This document shows positions 42,777 through 50,919 of a DNA stretch of 64,000 nt, in pieces. Position 1 is the stretch's first letter, and every line of letters begins with the position of its first letter. Under the pieces are notes generated by a model. The model did no database searches, was not told where the DNA came from, and was given only the letters and a program-made list of their open reading frames with translations. The position numbers and the translations under genes were made by a program. Location of the stretch: positions 1 through 64,000 of the forward strand of contig JACPTK010000055.1 of NCBI GenBank assembly GCA_016192825.1, read 5' to 3'. The DNA is from Betaproteobacteria bacterium. GTDB taxonomy: Bacteria > Pseudomonadota > Gammaproteobacteria > Burkholderiales > SG8-41.

Positions 42777-44167
42777 GCGACCGCCGCGGCGGCCTCGGGC
42801 CGGGGCAGCCGGGACATCAATGCGCGAACGTCCGGCTGCGTATCCAGGGCGAGGATGTCCTCGGCAATGCGCGAGCTCGCCGCCGTCCCGAGAAACCCGG
42901 TCTGGGCGCGAAACTTCTCCAGCAGTTCCTCGAGCGGAACTGGGCTGCGCGCATTGCCGCGCACCTCGCGGATCTCGCGCACGTGCCGCGCGCCGCTCTC
43001 GAGCGTGACCTCGATCCAGCCCGGCATGTCCTTTACCTCGTATTTCGGCTCGACCGCGTAGCTCGTCCGGGACATGAGGCTTCGGATCTGAGGGTCGGAG
43101 AAGCTCTGCTCGGAGAACTCCGCGACGCCCGCTTTTCCCTTCACGAGCATGAGCGAAACCGCGAAGGGAAGGCTGAAGCGCGCATCGTAGCCGGTGGCGG
43201 GGGTGAGTTTCTTCTCCCACGGCTCGCACACGATGTTGACGGCGCCCGCCGCGATCCGGCACGACACCTTCGCGATGGCTTCCGGGCGCAGCTGGTGCTC
43301 GCGCCGCAGCGCCGCCGCGGCATCGAGAAACGCCTGGAGATAATGGCAGCACGGATAGAGCTTCGGGCGGACGTTGAGGACCTCCCATTCGCGTCCGAGC
43401 CCCTTGAAGATGACATCGAGATCGAGTTCCTCGCCCCGCAGGAAGGAGTTGTAGACGCCGAGCTTGCCCTCGAACACCGTGGCCGGCCCGGTGTAGCCGC
43501 CCTCGGCGAGCTGGGCGGCGACGATTCCGCACAGCCCCGCCCAACCCGCATGCAGGCGCTTCGCGCCCGCTGCCGCGGGGATGCATTCCAGCAATCCCGA
43601 CGTGAAGCTGCCGCTGATGCCGGCGGCCTCGAGCGCGCGCTGCCGTCCCATCTTCGCGAGCCGCGCCGCGATCAACGCGGCACCGAACGTCGCCGCGATC
43701 GAGGTCGTGTGGAACCCTCTCAGATGGAACCGGTTGAGCGCCGGCATCGCCATGCGTATCGTCGCCTCCATGCCGCCCACCAGCGCTGCCAGCATCTCGC
43801 GCCCCGAACGCCCCGACTGCTCGGCCACGGCCAGCGCCACGGGAACCAGACCCGCGCTGGGATGCACGACCGACTCGGTGTGGGTGTCGTCGTAGTCCTG
43901 TCCGTGGCCCAGCACGCCGTTGCAGAACGCGGCGTTCTGCGCCGGGACCTTGACGTGCCGCCCGACAAGCGTCGATTCCGGGGCGCCGCCCCACCGTGTA
44001 ACCAGTTGCAGCGCGGCCTGGCCGAAATCGATCTGCGTCGAGCCGAGGCAGACGCCGACGGTGTCGAGGATCAGGTGCTTCGCCTTGTCGATGACCGCGG
44101 GCGGGATGTCGTCGTAGGGCAGGTCGTAGCTGAATTGCGCGAGGCGTTCCGCGATGGTCTGTGGCAT
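42773..44167 (-). CDS. MmgE/PrpD family protein 6
   Basis: The 464-residue member has HLILDTVGVCLGS, LGHGQDYDDTHTESVVHPSAG near residue 94 and GAKRLHAGWAGLCG near residue 201: the full set of acidic pair, both His and Lys. Start at ATG 44167 (MPQTIAERL). Translationally coupled to meaB. Its place between mutase and MeaB genes suggests that its substrate feeds or comes from the mutase reaction. Confidence 0.87.
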   Translation of the reverse strand: MPQTIAERLAQFSYDLPYDDIPPAVIDKAKHLILDTVGVCLGSTQIDFGQAALQLVTRWGGAPESTLVGRHVKVPAQNAAFCNGVLGHGQDYDDTHTESVVHPSAGLVPVALAVAEQSGRSGREMLAALVGGMEATIRMAMPALNRFHLRGFHTTSIAATFGAALIAARLAKMGRQRALEAAGISGSFTSGLLECIPAAAGAKRLHAGWAGLCGIVAAQLAEGGYTGPATVFEGKLGVYNSFLRGEELDLDVIFKGLGREWEVLNVRPKLYPCCHYLQAFLDAAAALRREHQLRPEAIAKVSCRIAAGAVNIVCEPWEKKLTPATGYDARFSLPFAVSLMLVKGKAGVAEFSEQSFSDPQIRSLMSRTSYAVEPKYEVKDMPGWIEVTLESGARHVREIREVRGNARSPVPLEELLEKFRAQTGFLGTAASSRIAEDILALDTQPDVRALMSRLPRPEAAAAVA

Positions 44168-44264
44168 GTCCGCTCCTAATTCGGCCAGGGCGCGCGCGAT
44201 CAGCACGCGCTTCTGGTGACAGCTCGGGGAGGTGCAGCGCATCTTGCAGGAGAAGGCGAAGGCA

Positions 44265-45605
44265 TCAGGACTTGGCGCCCAGAAGACCCATGATCTCCGA
44301 GAAATCACGCGAGTTTTCCATATCCTGCAGCAGCGCTATCGATTTCTTCGTTTGCTCGGGGGTCAGTACCCCGTCAGCCGCCTCGCGATACCGATCCAGC
44401 AATTGATTCGACGTCGGTTCGCGGGGAGACGCATTCTCTTTTGTGAAGGCCCTTCCATCTTTCAGCTTGATCGTGACGGGAATGCGGGCGTCCACCCGGC
44501 CCGGAGGCCAGTCGCGGTGGACGACCTCTTCCACCCGTCCGCGGGCCTCCGCGTAGCGTCGATCCGTAGCGGCCTCGTCCGAAAAAGAATCGATCCAGAC
44601 TTTCCCTTTCAGGAGAGCCGCCCCGAAGATATGGGGAAAGCTGAATTTCGCCTCCTCTCCGGTTTTCGGCTCCGGGAATTTCATCAGATAGGAATCGTAC
44701 AGGTTCATCTCCACGATGACCTTTTCGATGTCACCGCGAGAAACATGGTGTTCGTCCACCATGTCGTAAAACGCATCCAGGGCGCGATGGGAACGGTAAC
44801 AGCATGGATACTTCTTGACGGAAATGCCCGGATTCACGATCTGAAAGGTTTTCCCCAGGTCCCGGGTCATCTCGTTCAGGTCGTATCCCCCATCCTCGAT
44901 CAACGCATCGCAAAACCCCTGGGGCGTCTCGATGATGTCGGGATGGGAGGTAAAACCCTTTCTCGCCAGTTCCGCCGCCTCGATGCCGTCGCGCGATCCA
45001 TAGGCCAGTTCCGTGACATGGGCCATCGTTCCCACGGTGGTGATCAAGCCTCCTGCCTGAAAGGCGGCCGTGCCGATCGCCATTCTTGCCTGCTCCAGGT
45101 TCAATCCCATCAATTTACTGGCGGCGGAAGCCGTCCCGAGGTGATTGAAAATGCTGATCCGCCCTCTCTTGCTGACCCCCTTCAGGGACGAGCCGCCGAC
45201 CCGGCCCTGGATCTCGAATCCGAGGATCAGCCCCTCGAGCACCTTTTTCCCGGGAAGCTTCATCCTGTCTCCGACGGAAAGAGAGGTGGCAATCACGGCC
45301 AGCGGGTTCGGAGAGGTGCGCTGGCTCACGGCCTCGAGCTCGGTGGAATGGTTGAAAACCCCGTTCAGATAGGAGGCATACTGGGCGGTCGTCCTGAAAT
45401 CCCTTCCGATGACCACCGCCTCGGGTTTGGCGGCCATTTGCTTCACGTAATCGGTGAAGATGTTGCTTACATGGGTCCGGCAGCCCGCCAAAGCCCCTCC
45501 CACAAAATCGATGGCCAGATGCTTGGCCCGGTCGACGGCCTCACGCGGGAAATCTTCGTATTTCGTTTCCAGGAGGAACCGCGTCAGAGCTTCTGTTACC
45601 CCCAT
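44265..45605 (-). CDS. MmgE/PrpD family protein 7, divergent, active-site residues missing
   Basis: The 446-residue protein has the family architecture (HLAIDFVGGALAGC, later VKKYPCCYRSHRALDAFYDMV), but the acidic/His motif reads FNHSTELEAVSQRTSPNP instead of HxxELDDxH...HPG, and the KR-h-G Lys motif is replaced by HVTELAYGSRDG. Codon use and GC look lower than in the flanking genes, so separate acquisition is likely. It has a good AAAAGGAGAG ribosome site. Either a different reaction or a non-catalytic partner of the paralogue next to it. Confidence 0.83.
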   Translation of the reverse strand: MGVTEALTRFLLETKYEDFPREAVDRAKHLAIDFVGGALAGCRTHVSNIFTDYVKQMAAKPEAVVIGRDFRTTAQYASYLNGVFNHSTELEAVSQRTSPNPLAVIATSLSVGDRMKLPGKKVLEGLILGFEIQGRVGGSSLKGVSKRGRISIFNHLGTASAASKLMGLNLEQARMAIGTAAFQAGGLITTVGTMAHVTELAYGSRDGIEAAELARKGFTSHPDIIETPQGFCDALIEDGGYDLNEMTRDLGKTFQIVNPGISVKKYPCCYRSHRALDAFYDMVDEHHVSRGDIEKVIVEMNLYDSYLMKFPEPKTGEEAKFSFPHIFGAALLKGKVWIDSFSDEAATDRRYAEARGRVEEVVHRDWPPGRVDARIPVTIKLKDGRAFTKENASPREPTSNQLLDRYREAADGVLTPEQTKKSIALLQDMENSRDFSEIMGLLGAKS

Positions 45606-45641
45606 CCTTACTCTCCTTTTTTCCGGCCGCGCATCACGGGC

Positions 45642-46058
45642 CTATGCCGCCACGCGCTCCCTCGCCGCCTTCTCGACGAAGCGGACGATGTCCTCCAGCC
45701 TGGCATCGTCGCGGAACACTTCGCGCACGCCCATGGCCTTGAGCTGCGGAATGTCCTCGGGCGGGATGAAGCCGCCGGCGAGGAAGACGATGTCGTCCAC
45801 GTTGCGCTCCCGCAGCAGGCGGGCGATGCGCTCGCACAGACCGAGATGCCCTCCCGACAGGATGCTCACGCCGAGCACGTCCACGTCTTCCTGGAGGGCG
45901 ACCTCGACCAGGCTCTCGGGAGAGTTGTGCCGACCGGAATAGATGACTTCCATGCCCGCGTCCCGCAGCGCCATGACGACCAGCGCGATGCCCCGGTCAT
46001 GGCCGCACAGGCCCGGCTTGCCCATCAGGACCCGGATTCTCCGCTGCTGCGCGCTCAT
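45642..46058 (-). CDS. Cobalamin-binding small subunit of acyl-CoA mutase
   Basis: The 138-residue B12-binding domain reads RIRVLMGKPGLCGHDRGIALVVMALRDAGMEVIYSG, then VLGVSILSGGHLGL and VFLAGGFIPPED. The cobalamin motif DxHxxG appears as C-G-H-D-R-G: the His that ligates cobalt is kept, but the Asp that holds it is replaced by Cys. Ten bp downstream of the large subunit, as in two-subunit isobutyryl-, hydroxyisobutyryl- and archaeal methylmalonyl-CoA mutases. Confidence 0.9.
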   Translation of the reverse strand: MSAQQRRIRVLMGKPGLCGHDRGIALVVMALRDAGMEVIYSGRHNSPESLVEVALQEDVDVLGVSILSGGHLGLCERIARLLRERNVDDIVFLAGGFIPPEDIPQLKAMGVREVFRDDARLEDIVRFVEKAARERVAA

Positions 46059-46068
46059 CTGCGCTGCC

Positions 46069-47742
46069 TCAGAACGTCGTCGGCTCGGCGTATTCGCCGA
46101 ACACCTCTCGCAGCGCGCCGCAGATTTCCCCGACCGTCGCGTAGGCGCGCACCGCCTCGATGATCGGCGGCATCAGGTTCGCGTCGGTCCCGGCAGGCCG
46201 GCGCGCCGTGGCCCGGATGCGCTCGAGCGCGCGCTCCACCGCCGCGTGGTCCCGCTCGCGGCGCAACTGCCGCACGGCTTCGATCTGCCGCTGCTCTTCT
46301 TCCGGCTTGTACTGGTAGGGCCTGCGCGGCGGCTCGTTCTCCTCGATGCGGTACTTGTTGACGCCCACCTTGATCTTCCGGCCCGTTTCGAGGGCCATCT
46401 GCGTCTGATACGCGTCCTGGGCGATCGCCCGCCGCACGTAGCCCGATTCGATCGCCTTCACCATGCCGCCCATCCTCTCGATGCGCTCGATTTCCTCCAG
46501 GACCTTTTTCTCGAACTCCACGGTGAGCGCCTCGATGTAGAAGGACCCGCCAAGGGGATCCACCACGTCCGGCAGCCCGGTCTCGTGCGCCGCCACGTGC
46601 TGCGTGCCGATCGCGATCAATTCCGCCTTCTCGGTGGGGATGCCGAACACCTCGTCCATCGTGCGCAGCCCGATGAGCTGGATGCCGCCCAGCACGCCGG
46701 CGAGGCAGGCGAGGGTCGTGCGCGCGATGTTCAGCTCCGGCCGTTCGCGCGTCATGAGCGAGCCGCCGCTGTGCCCGAGGATCCGGCACTTCATCGTTTC
46801 GGCGTCCTTCGCCCCGTAGCGGTCGCGCAGCCGCGAGGACCAGATCTTGCGCATCGCGCGGAACTTCGCGACCTCCTCGAACAGGTCGGTGTGGTTGGTC
46901 TTCATCAGGAAGAAAATGCCCTTCCCGAACCCGTCGATGTCGACGCCGCGGCCGAGCGCGTCCTCGATATAGGTGAAGGCGTCCGCAAACGCGAAGGCCA
47001 CCTCGTGCACGCGGTTGGCGCCCGCTTCGGGGAAGTGTCCGCCGCAGACGTTGAGCGGCCAGTAGGCGGGCAGGTGCCGGGCGCAGTATTCCAGCGTGTC
47101 CGTGACGAGGCGCAGCGACGGCCCGACCGGGAAGATGAAATTTCCGCGCGCGGTGAACTCCTTGAGGATGTCGTTTTGCAGGTTGCCGCGTATCTTCGTC
47201 AGGTCCGCGCCCTGTTTCTCCGCGAGCACCACGTGCATCGCCAGAATCACCGCTGCCGGCGCGTTGATTACGGTGCCGACGAACGTGTCCTCGAGCTTGA
47301 TGCCGTCGAAAATGGTTTCCCAGTCGCGCAGCGACGCAATCGAGGTGCCGGTCATTCCGACCTCGCCGCGCGCCATGGGGTGATCGGGGTCGAGGCCGAG
47401 CTGGGTGGGCAGATCGAGCGCCATGTAGGGCGGCACGCCGCCGTGATCGATCATCTTGCGGAAGAGAACGTTGGTTTCGCTCGGGCTGCCGAAGCCGGCG
47501 TAATGGCTGATCGTCCAGAGCTTCTTGCGATAGCCGGCCGCGTCGTTGCCGCGGGTGAACGGGAACTCGCCCGGAAAACCGATCCGGGTGTAGTAATCCG
47601 CGCCGGCATCGGCCGGGGTGTAGAGCACCTTGAGCGGGGTGCCGTCCTCGCACGCGGCGCCCATTGCTTCCGCCTGCGAGATCTCCTCCCGGTGGCGCTC
47701 CTTCCATTCTTCTTCCGCCGTCTTGAGCTGCTCGAGATACAT
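46069..47742 (-). CDS. B12-dependent acyl-CoA mutase large subunit, substrate unknown
   Basis: The 557-residue substrate domain of the methylmalonyl-CoA mutase family has FPFTRGNDAAGYRKKLWTI, SHYAGFGSPSETN, LDLPTQLGLDPDHPMARGEVG, FPVGPSLRL, GGHFPEAGANRVHE and IAIGTQHVAAHETGLPDVVDPLGGS. The methylmalonyl-CoA enzyme has TRGPYPTMY, whose first Tyr contacts the substrate; here that place is Asp (TRGNDAAGY), and SGYH reads CGGH. The Arg of PSxR is kept. It is therefore neither a standard methylmalonyl- nor clearly a 2-hydroxyisobutyryl-CoA mutase. It heads an operon with its B12 subunit, two MmgE/PrpD and MeaB. Confidence 0.88.
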   Translation of the reverse strand: MYLEQLKTAEEEWKERHREEISQAEAMGAACEDGTPLKVLYTPADAGADYYTRIGFPGEFPFTRGNDAAGYRKKLWTISHYAGFGSPSETNVLFRKMIDHGGVPPYMALDLPTQLGLDPDHPMARGEVGMTGTSIASLRDWETIFDGIKLEDTFVGTVINAPAAVILAMHVVLAEKQGADLTKIRGNLQNDILKEFTARGNFIFPVGPSLRLVTDTLEYCARHLPAYWPLNVCGGHFPEAGANRVHEVAFAFADAFTYIEDALGRGVDIDGFGKGIFFLMKTNHTDLFEEVAKFRAMRKIWSSRLRDRYGAKDAETMKCRILGHSGGSLMTRERPELNIARTTLACLAGVLGGIQLIGLRTMDEVFGIPTEKAELIAIGTQHVAAHETGLPDVVDPLGGSFYIEALTVEFEKKVLEEIERIERMGGMVKAIESGYVRRAIAQDAYQTQMALETGRKIKVGVNKYRIEENEPPRRPYQYKPEEEQRQIEAVRQLRRERDHAAVERALERIRATARRPAGTDANLMPPIIEAVRAYATVGEICGALREVFGEYAEPTTF

Positions 47743-48056
47743 GACCGTCTCCTTCCGCGCGGCCCGGGTGCGCGCCGCTGCGCAGGTAGTATGACAACCG
47801 TCCTAGATCAGATCAAATGATATTATCTGATGGCTTTCGATCAGCATTACGCATGCGATTCCGTGCCAGCCGCCAGAAGTGACTCCGACCCGATATAATT
47901 GTCGCGAAAATCGAACGTTGGTTGGCGGGCTCGCCGGTCCAAGGGCTGCCAGTGGCCCTGAATGTTCGATATGAATGACGCCGGCGTCGTGGGTCGCCTC
48001 GCGGCGCCCGACTGGCCTCCGGCAATCAGCCTCCCGCTCGGACTGACGAAAAGACG
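47743..48056. promoter_or_regulatory. Divergent promoter region between mutase and FadH-like operons
   Basis: No gene. AAATGATATTAT at 47815-47826 sits inside AGATCAAATGATATTATCTGAT and is shared with the regions at 40777 and 57630. A TATAAT hexamer at 47894-47899 could be a rightward -10, although no convincing -35 precedes it. It probably drives both operons. Confidence 0.45.
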
Positions 48057-50093
48057 GTGACAACGGAGATGTTGCTCGCACAGCCGGGCACGATCGGCCC
48101 ACTGCGGCTGCGCAATCGCGTGGTGATGGCCCCCATGGGGACCAACTACAGCACCACCGACGGGCTTTCCACGGAACGCGACAAGCTCTACTACGCCGAG
48201 CGCGCGCGGGGCGGCGTGGCGATGATCATGACCGAGGCCATGGTCGTGACCGAGCACGCGCGCCCGCACCATAACTCGCTTTGCGTCTACCACGACCGCT
48301 TCATTCCCGGGCTGGCGAGCATCGTCGAGGCGATCAAGCAGCATGGCGCCTTCGTATGCGGCCAGCTCAATCACCGCGGCGCGCTGCTGCGGCGCTCGGT
48401 GCTCGGGATGGAGCCCGTCGGCCCGTCGCCGTGGAAAAACCCGGGCACCGGCGACGTCGTGCGGCCGCTCGCGATTCCCGAAGTCGCCGCGATCCAGCAG
48501 CTCTTTGTGGATGCCGCGCGCCGGCTGTGGCAGGCAGGCTACGATGGCGTCGAGATCCACGCCGGCAACGGCTACCTGTTCCAGCAGTTCCTCACGCCGC
48601 GCATCAACCAGCGCACCGACCGCTACGGCGGCTCGTTCGATAACCGCGCGCGGTTGCTGCTCGAGACGGTGGCGCGCGTGAAGGATGCGCTGCCGGATTT
48701 TCCCCTGGTGGTGCGGTTGAGCGCGCGCGAGTTTTGCGAGGGCAGCTACACCGACGAGGAAGTCATCGAGCTCTCGCGGCGGCTCGAGCGCGCCGGGGTT
48801 GCGGCGCTCGATATCTCGGGGGGCAGCAACGAGAGCCCGCAACTGTCGAAGTACTGCATCCAGCCGCCTTCCTTCCCGCGCGGTTGCCTGGCGCCGTATT
48901 CCAGGCCGATCAAGCAGGCGGTTTCGATTCCCGTGCTGGTCGCGGGGCGGCTGGTCGATCCCGAGGACGCCGAGGCCGTTTTGCGCGAGGGCTGCGCCGA
49001 TTTCGTGTCCATCGGGCGCGCGCTCTACGCCGATCCGCACTGGTGCCTGAAGGCCTTCGGCGAGGTCAAGGCGGCGATACGCAAGTGCGTGGCGTGCAAC
49101 GTGTGCTATGAGCGGCTCACGCTCGAGAAGGATGTCGCGTGCGTGCACAACCCGATGATCGGCACGGAGTTCGAGGCGCTGGAGCACGCCGAGCCGCAGC
49201 TCTTTCCGCATGTGCGCGCTCGCCGGCCGCGGCGCGTGCTGGTGCTGGGGGCGGGGGTTAGCGGGGTCGAGGCGGCGCGCGTGCTCGCCGGCCGCGGCCA
49301 CCAGGTGGAAATCTGGGAGAAAAGTCCCCGGGTCGGCGGGCAGATCCATCTCGCGGTCGCCGCGCCCGACAAGAAGGAGGTCGAGCCGATCTGGAGCTAC
49401 CGCTGGGAACAGGTCCGCCGGTTCAAGGTGCCGGTGAAAACGGCGGTCACCGTGACGGTGCAGGCCATTCGCGACCTGGCGCCGGATTTCGTGATCATCG
49501 CGACCGGCGCGCGCCCCGGTCCCACCCCATTCGACACGTCGGCGCTCGATCCCGCCGTGAAGGTCGTGCAGGCGTGGGACTACCTGGCCGATCCGAAGAG
49601 CCTGCCATCCGACGCCCGGGTGACGGTGGTCGGAGGCGGCATGGTGGGTGTCGAGGCCGCCGATCTCCTGACCGAGCGCGGGGCACGCGTTGCGATCGTC
49701 GAAATTCTGGCGGTGCTGGCACAGGGGATGGCGCGCAACAACCGGCTGGAGCTCCTCGAGCGGCTCGAGCGCAGGGGCGCGACGATGCTCACCCTGACCC
49801 GCATCGAGCACGTCCTCGGAAAGACGCTCACCGTCCGCACGCAAGATGCCGCGCCGCGAACGCTCGACGCCGGCGAATATCTCATGATTGCCGCCGGGGC
49901 GCAGCCCGAGCGCGAGGTCGTCGCGACCGTGGAGGCCGCGGGCGTGCCGTACGCGCTCGTCGGCGACTGTTACCGTGCCGGCGATTTTCTGAGCTGCCTG
50001 CGCGACGCGTGGATGGTCGCGCTGAGCGTTGATCGCCGTTTCCGGGAGGCCCACCTGCCGGCGCGTACGCGGGTTTCCGGAGGGAGTGATTGA
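48057..50093 (+). CDS. FadH-like NADH:flavin oxidoreductase (2,4-dienoyl-CoA reductase family)
   Basis: The 678-residue protein has an N-terminal Old Yellow Enzyme barrel (LRLRNRVVMAPMGTNYSTTDG; GQLNHRGA; GVEIHAGNGYLFQQFLTPRINQRTDRYGG), the 4Fe-4S cluster Cys set KCVACNVCYERLTLEKDVACVHNP near residue 345, and C-terminal FAD/NAD domains (VLVLGAGVSGVEAARVLAGRGH; VTVVGGGMVGVEAADLL). It passes NAD(P)H electrons through FAD, FeS and FMN to an enoyl- or dienoyl-type double bond. GTG start at 48057; an ATG at 48069 is possible. Divergent from the mutase operon; first gene of the transhydroxylase operon. Confidence 0.9.
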   Translation: MTTEMLLAQPGTIGPLRLRNRVVMAPMGTNYSTTDGLSTERDKLYYAERARGGVAMIMTEAMVVTEHARPHHNSLCVYHDRFIPGLASIVEAIKQHGAFVCGQLNHRGALLRRSVLGMEPVGPSPWKNPGTGDVVRPLAIPEVAAIQQLFVDAARRLWQAGYDGVEIHAGNGYLFQQFLTPRINQRTDRYGGSFDNRARLLLETVARVKDALPDFPLVVRLSAREFCEGSYTDEEVIELSRRLERAGVAALDISGGSNESPQLSKYCIQPPSFPRGCLAPYSRPIKQAVSIPVLVAGRLVDPEDAEAVLREGCADFVSIGRALYADPHWCLKAFGEVKAAIRKCVACNVCYERLTLEKDVACVHNPMIGTEFEALEHAEPQLFPHVRARRPRRVLVLGAGVSGVEAARVLAGRGHQVEIWEKSPRVGGQIHLAVAAPDKKEVEPIWSYRWEQVRRFKVPVKTAVTVTVQAIRDLAPDFVIIATGARPGPTPFDTSALDPAVKVVQAWDYLADPKSLPSDARVTVVGGGMVGVEAADLLTERGARVAIVEILAVLAQGMARNNRLELLERLERRGATMLTLTRIEHVLGKTLTVRTQDAAPRTLDAGEYLMIAAGAQPEREVVATVEAAGVPYALVGDCYRAGDFLSCLRDAWMVALSVDRRFREAHLPARTRVSGGSD

Positions 50094-50096
50094 ACC

Positions 50097-50909
50097 ATGA
50101 CGACACCGACCTATGAGATCTTCGCCATCAAGTACGCGCGGCGCGACGCGCTGCGAGCGAATCATTTCGTCGGGGGCGACCCGCATGACGCACCGATGCC
50201 GATGGATTATTTCGTGTGGCTGGTACGCAACGAGGAGCGCACGTTCGTGATTGACACCGGCTTCACCGCCGCAATGGCGGAGCAGCGCAAGCGCCAGTAC
50301 CTGCGCGCCCCGCGCGAAGGGCTCGCGCTGCTCGGGGTGCGATCGCGGGACGTGCGCGACGTGGTGATCACCCACCTGCATTATGATCACGTCGGGACGT
50401 ATTTCGATTTCCCGAACGCCAAGTTCCATCTGCAGGACGAGGAGATGTCCTACGCGACCGGCCGCCACATGCAGCACAGGCAATTCGGTCACGGCTATGA
50501 AGTCGAGGACGTGGTCGGCATGGTGCGGATGGTGTTCAAGGGACAGGTGGCGTTTTGCAGCGGCTCGGCGGAGCTCGCCCCCGGCGTCAGCGTGCACCAT
50601 ATCGGCGGGCATACGGCGGGACTGCAGTCGGTGCGCGTGTTCACCCGGCGCGGCTGGGTCGTGCTCGCTTCGGACGCCAGCCACTACTACGAGCACATGG
50701 AAGCGGGTCGCTGCTTTCCGACCACGTTCCACCTCGGCCAGGTGATCCAGGGCTACGACACGTTGCGGCGGCTGGCGGAATCGCCCAGCCACATCGTTCC
50801 CGGCCACGATCCGCTGGTCATGGAACGATACCCGGCGCCCTCGAAGGAGCTCGAAGGCATTGTCGCCAGGCTCGACGTGATGCCTGTTGAGCATCGTGGA
50901 AACACCTGA
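50097..50909 (+). CDS. Metallo-beta-lactamase-fold hydrolase (AHL-lactonase-like)
   Basis: The 270-residue protein has the metal motif VVITHLHYDHVGTY near residue 100, with further ligands in HHIGGHTAG, ASDASHYYEH and IVPGHDP, as in dinuclear-zinc lactonases. The neighbours argue for a lactone or thioester in a catabolic pathway rather than quorum quenching. Begins 4 bp after the FadH-like stop, so the two are co-transcribed. Confidence 0.85.
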   Translation: MTTPTYEIFAIKYARRDALRANHFVGGDPHDAPMPMDYFVWLVRNEERTFVIDTGFTAAMAEQRKRQYLRAPREGLALLGVRSRDVRDVVITHLHYDHVGTYFDFPNAKFHLQDEEMSYATGRHMQHRQFGHGYEVEDVVGMVRMVFKGQVAFCSGSAELAPGVSVHHIGGHTAGLQSVRVFTRRGWVVLASDASHYYEHMEAGRCFPTTFHLGQVIQGYDTLRRLAESPSHIVPGHDPLVMERYPAPSKELEGIVARLDVMPVEHRGNT

Positions 50910-50919
50910 CGGCGCTCCC

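Noticed and set aside
42777-43994. Upstream extension of MeaB to a 745-residue protein
   Set aside because: The extra part is an out-of-frame shadow of the MmgE/PrpD gene; the GTG at 42776 overlapping that gene's stop is the natural MeaB start.
46069-47742. Standard methylmalonyl-CoA mutase
   Set aside because: Key substrate-contact positions differ (TRGNDAAGY, CGGH), and no propionyl-CoA carboxylase or epimerase genes are adjacent, so the specific name was not used.
50097-50909. Quorum-quenching AHL lactonase
   Set aside because: The HxHxDH fold alone does not show this; the gene is embedded in a catabolic operon and no quorum-sensing genes are near.
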